The notes under the pieces: generated by a model
What the model was told of the DNA's origin: nothing
Seen by the model: only the letters and a program-made list of their open reading frames with translations
Databases searched by the model: none
Position numbers and translations under genes: made by a program
Part shown: positions 25,151-35,780 of the stretch, one piece after another
Layout of the letters: every line of letters starts with the position of its first letter
How positions within the stretch are numbered: position 1 is the first letter of the stretch
From: Lepas anatifera
Lineage: Eukaryota > Arthropoda > Thecostraca > Lepadidae
DNA length: 64,000 nucleotides
Direction of reading: 5' to 3'
Assembly: GCA_034440635.1 (NCBI GenBank)
Contig: JAOTON010000897.1
Coordinates: 3,217,001-3,281,000, forward strand

Positions 25151-25192
25151 CCAAGGACTGACGCTGTGTTGCAGGAGACACAGGCAGCAGCT
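25151..25192 (+). promoter_or_regulatory. Splice acceptor and 5' leader before Sec31 start
   Basis: CTGACGCTGTGTTGCAG ends at 25,174 and looks like a branch point, short pyrimidine stretch and AG acceptor. The next 18 nt to the ATG at 25,193 would be leader. This implies at least one upstream non-coding exon. Confidence 0.6.
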
Positions 25193-26810
25193 ATGAAGGT
25201 GAAGGAGATAGAACGAACGGCCAACATGGCCTGGTCGCCGGCCGGCGTGCCGCGCATCATGCTAGCGGCCGGCACGGCGGCGCAGCAGCTGGACGCCACG
25301 TTCTCGTCAGCCTCCCGGCTGGAGATCCTCGGCCTGGGTCTGGACGACTCCTCACTGGCCATGCCGGTCATCGCCGCGGTGGACACGCCGGCGCGCTTCC
25401 ACAGTGTCGCCTGGGGCGGCCTGTCGGCGGCGCGGCCCTGCGGCATCGTGGTGGGCGGCTCAGACGGCGGCAGCATCAGCCTCTACGACGCCGCCGGCCT
25501 GATGGAGGGCAGGGATGCCAAGCTGGCGGCGGCCTCCACCGGCCACACGGGCGTCGTCCGGTCGCTGGACTTCAACCCATTCCAGTCGAACCTGCTGGCG
25601 TCCGGCGCGGCCGCCTCCGAGCTGTACATCTGGGACCTGAACAGCCCGCAGACGCCGATGACGCCCGGCGCGCCGGTGCAGCCGCCCGAGGACGTGTCGG
25701 CCGTCAGCTGGAACCGACAGGTGCAGCACATCCTGGCCTCCACCTTCAGCAGCAGCTGCGTGGTCTGGGACCTGCGCAAGAACGAACCCATCATCAAAGT
25801 CAGTGACGGTCAGGCGGGCATGAAGTGTAAGGTACTGGCCTGGCACCCAGAGGTGGCCACGCAGCTGGTGTTGGCCAGTGAGGAGGACCACACGCCGGCC
25901 ATCCAGCTGTGGGACCTGCGGTTCGCCACCAGTCCACTGCGCACCCTGCAGAGACACACAAAAGGCATCCTCTCGCTGGCTTGGAGCGATCGGGACAGCC
26001 ACCTACTGCTCAGCGCCGGTAAAGACGACAAAATACTGTGCTGGGACCCTCATAGCGAGGCTCCGGGTGGTGAGGTGGTGGCAGAGCTGTGTGCCTCACC
26101 TCAGTGGAACTTCTCCGTGCGGTGGTGCCCTCGGAGCCCGGCTCTGGCCGCCGTCGGCTCCTTTGACGGCCGTATATCTGTCTACAACGTGCTGGGCGGA
26201 GGAGAGGAGCCACCGCAGCCCCAGCCTGCTGCGCTAGCCGACTCCTTCCCGTCCATGTCCGGGGTAGCAGCAGCGCTGCCGGCCAGCCAGCGGCGCACCT
26301 CCGTCCCTCTGGCCCGGCCGCCCAACTGGCTGCGACGGCCGTGCGGCGCCACATTCGGTTTCGGCGGCAGGCTGGTGACATTCGGTGAGCCGGCGGCGGC
26401 GGCAGAGGGCCAGCGGCCGCAGCGGCTGGTGGAGGTGCACCAGGTAGTGACGGAGCAGGAGCTGGTGCAGCGGGCGCAGCGGTTCCAGGAGGTGCTGCTG
26501 TCGGACCAGCTGCCGGCCTTCTGCGCGGAGCGGGCAACAGCTGCTCCAGAGCAGGACCGCGCCGTCTGGAGTCTGCTGGCGGCGCGGATGGACCCGGAGC
26601 CGCGGCAGGCGCTGCTCAGACAGCTGGGCTACCCGCCCCAGGGCCAGGAGCCCGACCAGGTCAGCGACGAGGGAATGCAGGAGTCGCCGGCAGAGGGGGC
26701 GGCGCCCGCCGGCGGCGGCGACGACTTTGACTTCGTGGGGCGCTCGTCAGGCGGCGCCAACAGCGAGTCGCCCACTGCTGAGCCGGAGGAACTCTTCGAT
26801 ATCCCGACGG
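25193..26810 (+). CDS. Sec31, coding exon 1 (residues 1-540)
   Basis: Sec31 forms the outer COPII cage with Sec13 on ER exit sites and boosts Sar1 GTP hydrolysis through Sec23. The start at 25,193 gives MKVKEIERTANMAWSP, the family's usual N terminus; upstream codons fall before the splice acceptor. Residues 1 to about 345 form the WD40 propeller, with WD pairs at W147, W192, W240 and W284. WLRRPCGATFGFGGRLVTF at about 377-395 matches the conserved segment that closes the Sec13 propeller. The alpha-solenoid starts after it. The exon ends ACGG|GTGAGA at 26,810, one base into codon 540. Translation past that point soon stops and is intron. The exon is strongly GC-rich and has no frameshift. Confidence 0.95.
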
Positions 26811-27819
26811 GTGAGATCACATGGAGAAAAATGGTTACGAAATGGATGGAAACCTGTTTTATGTGAGCTTTCAAGAGCTATATATTTCATATAGCTGAAT
26901 TATAGACATGCGTACTTTAGTCCGCTTCTAACCCGGTCACGCACGGTTTGTTCGTCATCATCTGTAATCTTTTGGCAACGTTTAAGGGAGTGTCCCACTT
27001 TTATCATGGGTTTTGAACGGAGATAGTTTTGTGGACCGTGTCGAGAAGCCACTATTGGTATATCTAATTTCACCCAAAGCTCTCTGTATACAATTTCCGC
27101 AAGCTTTAAAGTTCAAAGTAAATGGGCTTACTACCTTATTTCAAACCATGAAGGATACCCTTTTCAGCGGGCAGCGCATGTCACGTGATAATTGTTTATT
27201 AATGGTATGGCCACGCAACTTGACATGTCCCAAGCCGCCGCGAGCTGCCAGATTTGTGGTTACATGCGATTTTTGGGTCAACCCAGCGTAGTAAGACAAG
27301 AGGCGATATGTTTTTTAGCGATTTGAGGTTGAAACAAAATATGGTTTCGTGATTTACAGATCTATAATTCTGTCCGTAAACTGTTCTTTTCAGAATTTCG
27401 ACAAAGTGGTCTATTTCCTCCAATAGTGTCGTGCATTGTTGTCAGCGTCATAAAGGGAGATACGCGAAAAATTATTATTGTGGTTTCTTGCTATTTGAAA
27501 AATCCTGATTACGAAACTGTCAATTATTTTGGTATCTTCAGAAAAATTTTGGGAGGCCACTCACTTATTATCGAAATAGGTTAACAGTTTCGATAAAATG
27601 ATGAAACCTTCACCCATCACTTACTTTTCGAAAACTATTTAAAGTTGAAAAGTAATGTTTTTTTTGGTAATAAAAATGGTTGTTCTTCTGTATTTGTATT
27701 TGAATTAATTTTACAAAGGTTGATAAGTTTTGAAGTGCTGCGGCGAGGAGCATGATGATGAGTTGTTAAGATATTCCCTGGCCTCTCCCCTCGAATCCGG
27801 AAATGTAAAAAACACTGAA

Positions 27820-27855
27820 GATTATATATTCGGGCACAGCCCTTCATCAGAATCG
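27820..27855 (-). ncRNA. Hammerhead-like motif in left terminal repeat
   Basis: Inverted copy of the motif at 34,758-34,800: CTGATGA (27,844-27,850 on the - strand), helix GGGC-TGT-GCCC, then GAA. See the right copy for caveats. Confidence 0.4.
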
Positions 27856-28331
27856 TGGAGTAAATATCAATAATTCTCAGTCCTAGTATAGCCAGACCTC
27901 GAATTGAGCTTCACACAAAAATGCCTTTTAGAATGAATCGTTAAAAATAAGATGGGATGTCGTGACAACAACCATATTGGTACCTCTAACCTAAAAGTAA
28001 TGCCGACAATACGACAAACCTAGAGCAGTATTTGTGACAGTCTTTTCTATTATTTCAGCCAAACACTAGCTTTTGATTAACAGTGAAAAACTCGCTGAAG
28101 TACCTTAATCGGTTATTTGAATATTTCTATACTTCTTATTTACTATTTTTCCGTCGACTACAGCTAAAATGCTAACCAAAAACTACCTATTAAGCACTAG
28201 TAGACGTGATACTAGATCGGTGTAAAGACTGCATACTTTCCCCTTTAAGATGATGCTATATTTTTACAATAAAAGCCTCCCTCGAATTATTTAGTTAAGA
28301 TTGTACCTAGTATAATCTTAGTCCTTTAGGA

Positions 28332-29393
28332 CGGAGGCTTTTTAGAGCGTGAACGATCACGGAATTTTGAACTCCTTCGTACATTTTTAGATCAGAATCG
28401 TTTCGATTATGTATTCCGAAAGTGCCATCAAGTCTTTGACCAAACCATTTTTGACAACCGACGTCGTCTTATTCGGAAGTTTAGACAACTTCAAGAGAAC
28501 TGTAGGAACAGCCAACGTCAAGATGTGTCAGTGAACGATGAAACTAAGAAAAGCGTGAACAACTTATCGTCTCAGGGCATAAATGAAGCGTGCATAGGTG
28601 TTTTAGCGAAAGGACCGAACTTTGCAATGACTCAGTGCGTTACGAGAGAAGTGTTATTAGACGTAGCTAAAGGAGTGGAACGGCTCGCGTACGCAAAACG
28701 TTGGAAGGACAAGATCTCAGGACCAAGTGGAGCCACCCGTACACCATCAGAGAACGCCACAGACGGAGCTCCCACCATCGTGCCAGCCGACCCTGCCGCT
28801 CCGACGTCATCATCATCATCTGGCGGGGCAACACCAAGAGCGCTGGGCAGCGGAGCATCGGGTACCAACTCTGTGGCGGAGGACCCTGATGGGGGTGTGC
28901 GCCAACAGCGGGCAGGTCGCCTTCCAAACCTCTCCTTTAGATTTCCTGATACCGGTAAGACGTTTCCAGAACCTTCGAACAGGATCGTAGAGTCTAGCCT
29001 TCAAAAACTCAAAGATGATCTTCTGCGTACGTATAAAAGTCACAGAGTAGCTACCCATAATGTAACGGCTGAGCAACGTAATCTTGTCCATGAACTCGCA
29101 AAAAACGAAAATGTCATAGTTAAACAGAGCGACAAATGTAAGGGTTTTGTAATTCTAGACAAAGATGTCTATATAAACAAGGTTAACACTATCTTGGATG
29201 ACCCGGAGAGCTATGAAAAGTTAAGAAAGAATCCTGTTCAGAATGTGGAAGCCAAAATTAAACGTACGCTCAAAAGCGTTGCGAGGGGAAAACTGCCGGA
29301 TAGGACAGTAACAGATCTAACCCCCGCGCATAGTAGAACCCCCGTATTTTATTTTAGCGGGACGCGAAAAATAAAACTAGGAACACACCTCTA
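28332..29393 (+). pseudogene. Penelope-like RT, N-terminal part
   Basis: The frame is open from a stop near 28,327 to the stop just after 29,390. It contains a basic helical N terminus, a low-complexity Ser/Thr/Pro segment, then VIVKQSDKCKGFVILDKDVY and LDDPESYEKL, the conserved stretch preceding the RT fingers in Penelope-like elements. It breaks off at TPVFYFSGTRKIK, where the RT core should begin, so no catalytic DD motif is present. It cannot encode an active enzyme. I am confident of the family, less of the true start codon. Confidence 0.8.
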
Positions 29394-29576
29394 GATCATT
29401 TCCTCGAGAAACATGCAGCACAGGTCACTCAGGCTATATCAGAACCACTTGAGCTAAAAGTAGTTCATCGGGCACGTGATCATCCAGATAGAAAGATAGC
29501 CGAATCCATAATCATTCAGGATCGTCATCCCAGCCTTAACGTACAAGGTACGTCCTGGCCTATTATGCGGGTCTAG
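29394..29576 (+). pseudogene. Penelope-like C-terminal tail (endonuclease end)
   Basis: Open in the same direction and ending at the TAG at 29,574. It contains KIAESIIIQDRHPSLN, which resembles the end of the GIY-YIG endonuclease domain (conserved Glu, then P-x-LN). It follows the truncated RT part with no room for the core, so the element suffered an internal deletion of about 1.5 kb (my estimate from family length). Confidence 0.6.
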
Positions 29577-30084
29577 GATAGGCTATCACTTAACAGCATT
29601 GGCTTAAGAGGTAAGGGAGGGATCAGCGTAAGTATATGTGTTCTGGGGTAGGGCTTCCTTACATTATTGATAGTGTTATTGATGCTAGACGTATATGCTT
29701 TTGACCAGGGATGCGGAGCCGGAGCCGGAGCCGGTCGGAGCCGACCATTCTGCCCGGAGCCGGAGCCGGAGCCGGAGCCGCCGAAACACTTTTGATCGGA
29801 GCCGGAGCCGTCAGAAAGGGTTTGGCTCCGGCTCCCAAAGAGCTCTAAAATTACCAAAAATCAAACGTGAAATGGTCACATTTTACCTCGTGAGATGTCG
29901 CATGGAAACACCTTTATTCACCTGAAATATTACATTTTCTCAATATGTTATGTATATCGAGATTAGTGAAATATTGCAACTAGGGTGTTCCGTAGACGGT
30001 TTCACTCTCGGGCAGGTGATGCGCCCCGGAAATTTAGCATGGGCAGAAATTGGCAACAAATGAAAGCATTGGCGGACACTGGCG

Positions 30085-30200
30085 GATCCATGGGGGAGCA
30101 AAAAAGGCATTTGCCCCCCCAAACTGCCCAATTTTTGGCGATTTTCTTAAAAAACCATGTTTTTCACGATTTACCCCATACCGTCGGCCTGCATCCGCCC
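30085..30200. repeat. GGCGGATCC-ended fragment inside the hAT element
   Basis: Starts GGCGGATCCATGGGGG and ends GCATCCGCCCCTG. It belongs to the local GGATCC-ended family also at 18,930-19,205. Confidence 0.45.
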
Positions 30201-30413
30201 CTGTTGACAGACGCCGGGGATGCCATTCCGGTCATGCCCCCCAAAGCACTGGAAGGGGGGCAGACTATCTTTGGCCCCCCAAAGGCCGAAGAAATTGTTT
30301 GAAAAAGGTGTTTACACTAGGTCTGTCGAGCAATAAAATCTTTGCTCCCACCTCCCCCCCCCAGGAGAGCTATCATGTACTCTGAGAAGTAGTTTATACT
30401 AGGCCTGTCGAGA

Positions 30414-30697
30414 ACCCAGGGCAAAAGGCGCAGAAAACAGCATCCCCGTCACTCGATGCGGCACTAGCCGACTTCAAAAACCTGGGTCGCCTAAAGAGGG
30501 CGACCGTATGCGACATCTTAGATAGATATCCAGCCATCATCCAGCGGGCTAGCCTGATAATGGCCGCGCTACCAGTTACTCAGGTGTCCGTGGAGAGGTT
30601 GTTCTCCGCGATGAAGCTACTGCTTACTGATCTCAGGTCCAGGCTAAGAGCAGATATATTGGAGGCAATGTTGCTGCTCCGCTCCAACTGCGATTGA
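30414..30697 (+). pseudogene. hAT transposase, C-terminal dimerisation domain
   Basis: An open frame ending in TGA (30,695-30,697) encodes ALPVTQVSVERLFSAMKLLL, the hallmark hAT C-terminal dimerisation motif (xSxxxERxFS), followed by LRSRLRADILEAMLLLRSN. The upstream catalytic part and zinc finger are missing, so it is non-functional. It confirms the hAT assignment made from the ends. Confidence 0.9.
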
Positions 30698-30814
30698 GTG
30701 GTGTAGTGAGCGAACCAGCTGCTGGGCCCTGGGCAGTAGGGTGGTTGGTTCCGATTTTTGTCGAAAAGGAATTATGCCATCAGCCTGTCTGATGTGTTTT
30801 TTATGTTGAACACA

Positions 30815-33242
30815 GTTAGCTTAGGGTCGTTCAAAAAACTTTTTTCTTCTTTTCAGACTCGAACCCACTTTTTCCCATTATATATTCAATTCTCATTTTA
30901 ATAAGCCACATTCCAAGCGTCTACGACAGCGGGAAAGATCGCCTCAAAACGGTTAAAGATTTCATGTTTCGGGCGCTGTTGGCCGCCCGGCGTTGCAGTC
31001 TCCCCTTGTTAAATTTGGATATAAGGGGTGCATAACCTACCAGTAAAGACAGCCTGTCATGTGCGTGCGTATAAGAGCGGTAGATGGGATTTAACATGCA
31101 GGAATTTACTTGTCAGACGTATTTGTAGCGCAATACAAATACATGTTATTCCACAAAAGACCTGAAATTAAATGATTCAGCACCCTTGTACTCTAAATCC
31201 CGACAGAACATGAATGCCTTCCGGAGGCGAACCTTTCTCTAGTAACTATCGCTGGAGAACGTCGTGAGGCAGGTGATTCTCCCTATTCTCTTGCGAACTA
31301 TTTAAGAGCTCTGGTACTGATAAAAGAAGATCCTGTTTCATATTTTTACCGTTTAGGTGGCTCACGAAATCTTCCACCAGCTTCACACCACGTTCTGTGG
31401 GACCGTTCACGACAGTAAGTTCTGGAATACCTTGAAATAGGGGAAGCTATACCAGCTTCTCAACGGAGCCATTTCTGATCAGAATATTTCAGATTCAGGC
31501 AATCGAATACCAGCCAGCTGTCAGGAGTAACAAGCTGGCTGAGGCTTAGTACCGACCATTTACAGAGCTCTTCATAGCCTCTATCAGAAACTTAAGCCTG
31601 CCCTAGTCAAATGTGAATCGTTTGCTCTTTTGGCCAATTGTTGTGCGACCTTCAAGATGGTGGTTCTCACCAGCGCGACAGAATATAACTTTCTGTGCAC
31701 AGATACCACAGCTGATGACAAATTGACTTCAGCACATTCAGGGCGATTTCTATATTAACTTAATGAAAACACTGCATTGCATTTTATGGATAGCTTGGAG
31801 GCTCATAGAAGGCTCTAAAGCTGACTATCCGCGACGGAGGAACCCAAATGCATGGTTTAGAACCACTTATAAGGAAAGCCGCTAACTATTTCGGAGTCTG
31901 AGTGGCTCAGTCGGTTAGCGCTTGCGCTCGGCTTGGCCAATGGCATTAATTATGTGCTGGGTGTCGTGGGTTCGAGCCCACCCAGAGGCAGAATCTGGCG
32001 CCCTGCTCTAGCCCGAGCTAATTCTTTCCCTCTCTCCTCTGATGCCATATGACCTGAGCAGTTGATGCGTTGTTAAACTCCAAAAATTATAATATTCTGT
32101 CTTTAAGTATCTTCTGGAATGATGAACGGAATCTGACACAGTAGTAGCACGCACTTCATGCCAGAAATGTCCTATACTCCATAATGTGGCTCGCTGGTGA
32201 GCTCCGGGTCTTCTAAACAGACAGTTGTTGGAGACAACCTCTCCTGACAGCCACACGTAAACCAGCTTGCGCAATTCGAGATAATACTCCGGTATTGTGT
32301 AGAGGCGCTGAAGTCAATGTGCAAAGGCAACTGTTATTTGTGACCAGAAAGTTATAATCTGCTTCGCAAATAAGAATCACGATGCTGAAGGTAAAAAGGC
32401 AGTGATACAGTACCTGGCCTAAACAGCAAAACCATCCACCTTTCAGTTAGGTAGGCTGAAGTTCCCGACAGAGGCTATGAAGTGCTCGGCTCGATACCAA
32501 GCTTCTCCCAATTTCTCATTCCTGAAAGCTGGATGGTATTCGAGTGCCTGAATCTGAAAGATTCTGACAGGAAATGGCTCCGTTGAGAAGCTGGTGACTG
32601 GTATAGCTTCCCCTGTTTCAAGGTATTCCAGAACTTACTGTCGTGAATGGTCCCACAGAACGTGGTGTGAAACTGGTGGAAGATTTCGTGAGCCACCTAA
32701 AGGGTAAAAATATGAAACAGGATCTTTTTTATCAGTACCAGAGCTCTTAAATAGTTCGCAGGAGAATAGGGAGAAGCTGCTTCTGCCTCACGACGTTCTC
32801 CAGCGATAGTTACTAGAGAAAGGTTCGCCTCCGGAAGGCATTCCTGTTCTGTCGGGATTTAGAGTACTAGGGTGCTGAATCATTTAATTTCAGGTCTTTT
32901 GTGAAATAGCATGTATTTGTATTGCGCTGCAAATACATCTGACAAGTAGATGCCTGCATGTTAAATCCCATCTACCGCTCTTATACGCACGCACATGCCA
33001 GGCTGTCTTTACTGGTAGGTTATGCACCCCTTTCATCCCAATTTAACAAGGGGAGACTGCAACGCCGGGCGGCCAATCACGCCCGAAACATGAAATCTTT
33101 AGCCGTTTTGAGGCGATCTTTCCCGCTGTCGTAGACGCTTGAAATGTGGCTCATTGAAATCAAAATTGAATATACAATGGGAAAAGTGGGTTCGAATCTG
33201 AAAAGTAAAAACATATTTTTTTAACGACCCTGTTGTTAGCTC
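30815..33242. mobile_element. Foldback element (nest level 4)
   Basis: Long inverted arms of about 700 bp (roughly 30,815-31,530 and 32,475-33,242) face each other across about 950 bp. Matching landmarks are GGGTCGTT/AACGACCC, GGGGAGACTGCAACGCC and its complement, and AAGAGCGGTAGATGGGAT and its complement. Arms differ by scattered substitutions and small indels. No transposase is visible. Confidence 0.8.
31893..32098 (+). mobile_element. tRNA-derived SINE, copy 3 (nest level 5)
   Basis: The head GAGTCTGAGTGGCTCAGTCGG carries an A box, and GTGGGTTCGAGCCCACCC carries a strong B box with its stem. The tail GATGCCATATGACC...AAAATTATAATATT is that of the SINEs at 1,118 and 10,965. The head resembles a class II (Leu/Ser-like) tRNA. 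It lies in the loop of the foldback element. Confidence 0.75.
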
Positions 33243-34757
33243 ATCGAAGTTTTTCTTTGCGGGCTGTCCAAGCTTTACTTGATCGTTGTATCTTTAATTT
33301 TTTATGTGGGTTTGCGGGCATGTCTGACCCGTATTTCTGTTTGCCATAACAGTGCAGTGCAGTTTGCCATACGACTGCACTGCAGTGTAGGTTGGTCCAG
33401 TTTTGAGGTTCACTGGCCTTTGGCATCTGGTCAAGAGCGTTTGTTCATCCAGTGGCCATTTTTCATTCGTACAAATACATAGTCCCTTTGTATCTGATGG
33501 ACTTTCACGCCCTTGAGAACGTTGCGATCACATTTTGGATATAGGTACATTGCCGGAGCCGGAGCCGGAGCCGGTCGGAGCCGACTATTTTGCCCGGAGC
33601 CGGAGCCGTTAGGACACTTGAACCCGGAGCCGGAGTCGGAGCCGAAATCATAACCCCGGACCCGGAGCCGGAGCCGTCCAAAATTGTCTCGGCTCCGCAT
33701 CCCTGCTTTTGACGTTTAACTTTGGGCCCGATTTACAGGCTGGGAAAAAGGGCTATGATGGTTGAATTAGTTTAGCTAGTCAGAAGTGATGGACTTAGGT
33801 CACAGGTAAGGCTCAGGTTTTTTTTAGGTAATTTATCTTTGATGGTGCTTTTCTGCAACCAGATGTATACTCTTTCAACGCTTAACGTTGGGCCAGAGGT
33901 ACAGGCTGGGAAAAAGTGTTTATTAATGATTGATCAGATTAACTAGCTCAAAGAGATGTTTTGATTTTAGGGGTACGTACTGGGGTTGGGGTTTTTGAAA
34001 TATGCAACTTATTATTGATAATACTTTTCTGCAGCTAGACGTATAACCATTCGACACTTAACGTTGGGCTAGAGGTACAGGCTGAGGAAAAGTATTTACC
34101 AATGATTGTTCACATTAACTAGCTATAAAAGTTGCATTTGTTTAAGAGGTACATACTAAGGGCAAGGGTTGTTGAATAAGTATAATGTAAAATTTATAAT
34201 GTTTTTTTACAGCCACACGTATACTCTTTCGACGCTTAACGTTGGGCCAGAGGAGCAGGCTGTGGAAAATGGGTTTATCAATTACAAAAAAAGTTGACCT
34301 TGACCACTAGGTACAATCTTAACTAAATAATTCGAGGGAGGCTGTTATTGTAAAAATATAGCATCATCTTAAAGGGGAAAGTATGCAGTCTTTACACCGA
34401 TCTAGTATAACGTCTACTAGTGCTTAATAGGTAGTTTTTGGTTAGCATTTTAGCTGCAGTCGACGGAAAAATAGTAAATAAGAAGAATAGAAATATTCAA
34501 ATAACCGATTAAGGTACTTTAGCGAGTTTTTCACTGTTGATCAAAAGCTAGTGTTTGGCTGAAATAATAGAAAAGACTGTCACAAATACTGCTCTAGGTT
34601 AGTCGCATTGTCGGCATTACTTTTAGGTTAGAGGTACCAATATGGTTGTTGTCACGACATCCAATCTTATTTTTAACGATTCATTCTAAAAGGCATTTTT
34701 GTGTGAAGCTCAATTCGAGGTCTGGCTATACTAGGACTGAGAATTATTGATATTTAC

Positions 34758-34800
34758 TCCACGATTCTGATGAAGGGCTGTGCCCGAATATATAATCTTC
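34758..34800 (+). ncRNA. Hammerhead-ribozyme-like motif in right terminal repeat
   Basis: CTGATGA (34,767-34,773) is followed by a perfect helix II GGGC-TGT-GCCC (34,775-34,785), GAA (34,786-34,788) and a candidate cleavage triplet ATC (34,795-34,797). Order and spacing fit a hammerhead core. Penelope-like elements are known to carry hammerhead ribozymes in their terminal repeats. The last base of the GAAA box is T, and helices I and III are weak, so it may be eroded and inactive. Confidence 0.45.
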
Positions 34801-35248
34801 AGTGTTTTTTTACATTTCCGGATTCGAGGGGAGAGGCCAGGGAACATCTTAACAACTAATTTTACAAAACCTTTCAAATTACAAAATGAATTAGTTTGCC
34901 CTAGAAACGGAAAAAAACATCATTACTCCAGTCTTCAGCCGTTTCGTACCTCGGGTCTTGAATCGTCTTCTGCTTCCGCCCCAAGATGACGAGGATTTTG
35001 CGTCAGAAAGGTCACGTGACCCCCTATGAGGTGGCTGTACGTTCTGATTGGTCAATTGTGATTTCTTTTAAGCCCTATATTTCCGTTTCAAAGGAGTTTT
35101 TGGATGTTGTTTTTCTTGATTAATTTTTTCCTGTAGTAGTCCAAAGTTCTACATCAGTGTTTAGGATAGATATGACCTATTTTTTTAGAGAAATTTAACT
35201 TTTTGTGACCTTTTGATCTAGCCAATAATTTTTTTCGCGTATCTCCCT

Positions 35249-35716
35249 TTAAAGGGAATGTGGCACCTTGATCGAATCCTAGAATTTAGTGTAATTATGC
35301 GTAATTTTAGCCGAAAATAATAAAACCACTCATGATTTCTCTGAAAATGTACAATAAGCTCAATATTTTGATTTTTAAAATACTCTTTTTGGAAAAGAAA
35401 TAAATATCTGCCTGTGGATGATGTCATGATCTGGCAACCTCTGCCATACTCGAAACGCTTCAAGGACTTAGATTGGCTGATGCTCATCGTGACACCAGCA
35501 TATGTCCAGCATATGTCGTCACACCAACAGCCATGAAAACTGTGGCCTGCTGGTAGGGGTACAAGAGGAGTATATTGCAGGTAGGTTTTAGCTTTTTTCT
35601 ATGGAAATCTCGAGTTCCAAGACAAATGCTATATTGAGTACCGGGTTTTCCGACTCGCTTTACAACTTGGCTATCTCAGTTAAAATCACGTGATGAAGGT
35701 GCCACATTCCCTTTAA
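35249..35716 (+). mobile_element. TTAA-flanked MITE family A, copy 5
   Basis: Inserted directly beside family B in the Sec31 intron and ending TTAA at 35,713-35,716, 64 bp before the exon 2 acceptor. TIRs are AGGGAATGTGGCACC...GGTGCCACATTCCCT. Its CRE-like site is lost (TGACACCA). Confidence 0.85.
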
Positions 35717-35780
35717 CAGCGTCCGTTTTCAGCTGTAGCTATCCGATTTAACGGTTGGTTCCGCTCTCCCGTTTCTTCAG

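Larger units (their letters stand above)
29706..33705 (+). mobile_element. hAT transposon, 4.0 kb (nest level 3)
   Basis: Ends are CAGGGATGCGGAGCC and GGCTCCGCATCCCTG with a perfect 8-bp duplication CTTTTGAC (29,698-29,705 and 33,706-33,713). Both subterminal regions hold many GGAGCC repeats (29,712-29,835 and 33,553-33,695), probably transposase-binding sites. The C-terminal hAT dimerisation region survives at 30,414-30,697. The rest is occupied by a foldback element. Confidence 0.9.
29580..34300 (+). repeat. About 175-bp tandem repeats in the Penelope-like 3' region
   Basis: Units recur with starts near 33,711, 33,877, 34,053 and 34,228, each containing CTTAACGTTGGGCCAGAGG (or a variant), ACAGGCTG(G/A)G(G/A)AAA and TTAACTAGCT. 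A diverged unit precedes the hAT insertion (29,580-29,705). The hAT element occupies 29,706-33,705 and splits the array. Confidence 0.75.
27718..34856 (+). mobile_element. Penelope-like element (nest level 2)
   Basis: Flanked by a 12-bp target duplication TAATTTTACAAA (27,706-27,717 and 34,857-34,868) inside family B. About 550-bp terminal repeats lie in inverted orientation (27,763-28,311 and 34,306-34,856), a layout known for Penelope-like elements. A reading frame between them carries the N-terminal part of the reverse transcriptase, followed directly by an endonuclease tail, so the catalytic RT core is missing. About 175-bp tandem repeats fill the 3' untranslated part. A hAT element interrupts it at 29,706. 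Confidence 0.85.
27452..35250. mobile_element. TIR element family B, split copy (nest level 1)
   Basis: The left half 27,452-27,717 and right half 34,857-35,250 match the intact copy at 2,146-2,925, with ends GGGAGATACGCG and CGCGTATCTCCC. The halves are separated by the Penelope-like element, so this copy is older than it. Confidence 0.85.
26811..35780 (+). other. Sec31 intron, 8,970 bp, filled with nested transposons
   Basis: Phase-1 intron with donor GTGAGA and acceptor TTTCTTCAG. Joining the exons gives ...FDIPTG-DDADGQITQALL, which matches the expected continuity of Sec31. 26,811-27,451 is unique-looking sequence. Nearly all of 27,452-35,716 is mobile DNA, leaving only 64 bp between the last MITE and exon 2. 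Confidence 0.9.

Noticed and set aside
25460..26537. Long open frames antisense to Sec31 exon 1 (and at 36,644-37,393 in exon 2)
   Set aside because: GC-rich coding DNA keeps other frames open. Only the + frame has homology and correct splice phase.
31893..31990. A functional tRNA gene
   Set aside because: Good A and B boxes, but the sequence continues into a SINE tail found elsewhere and the acceptor stem does not close.
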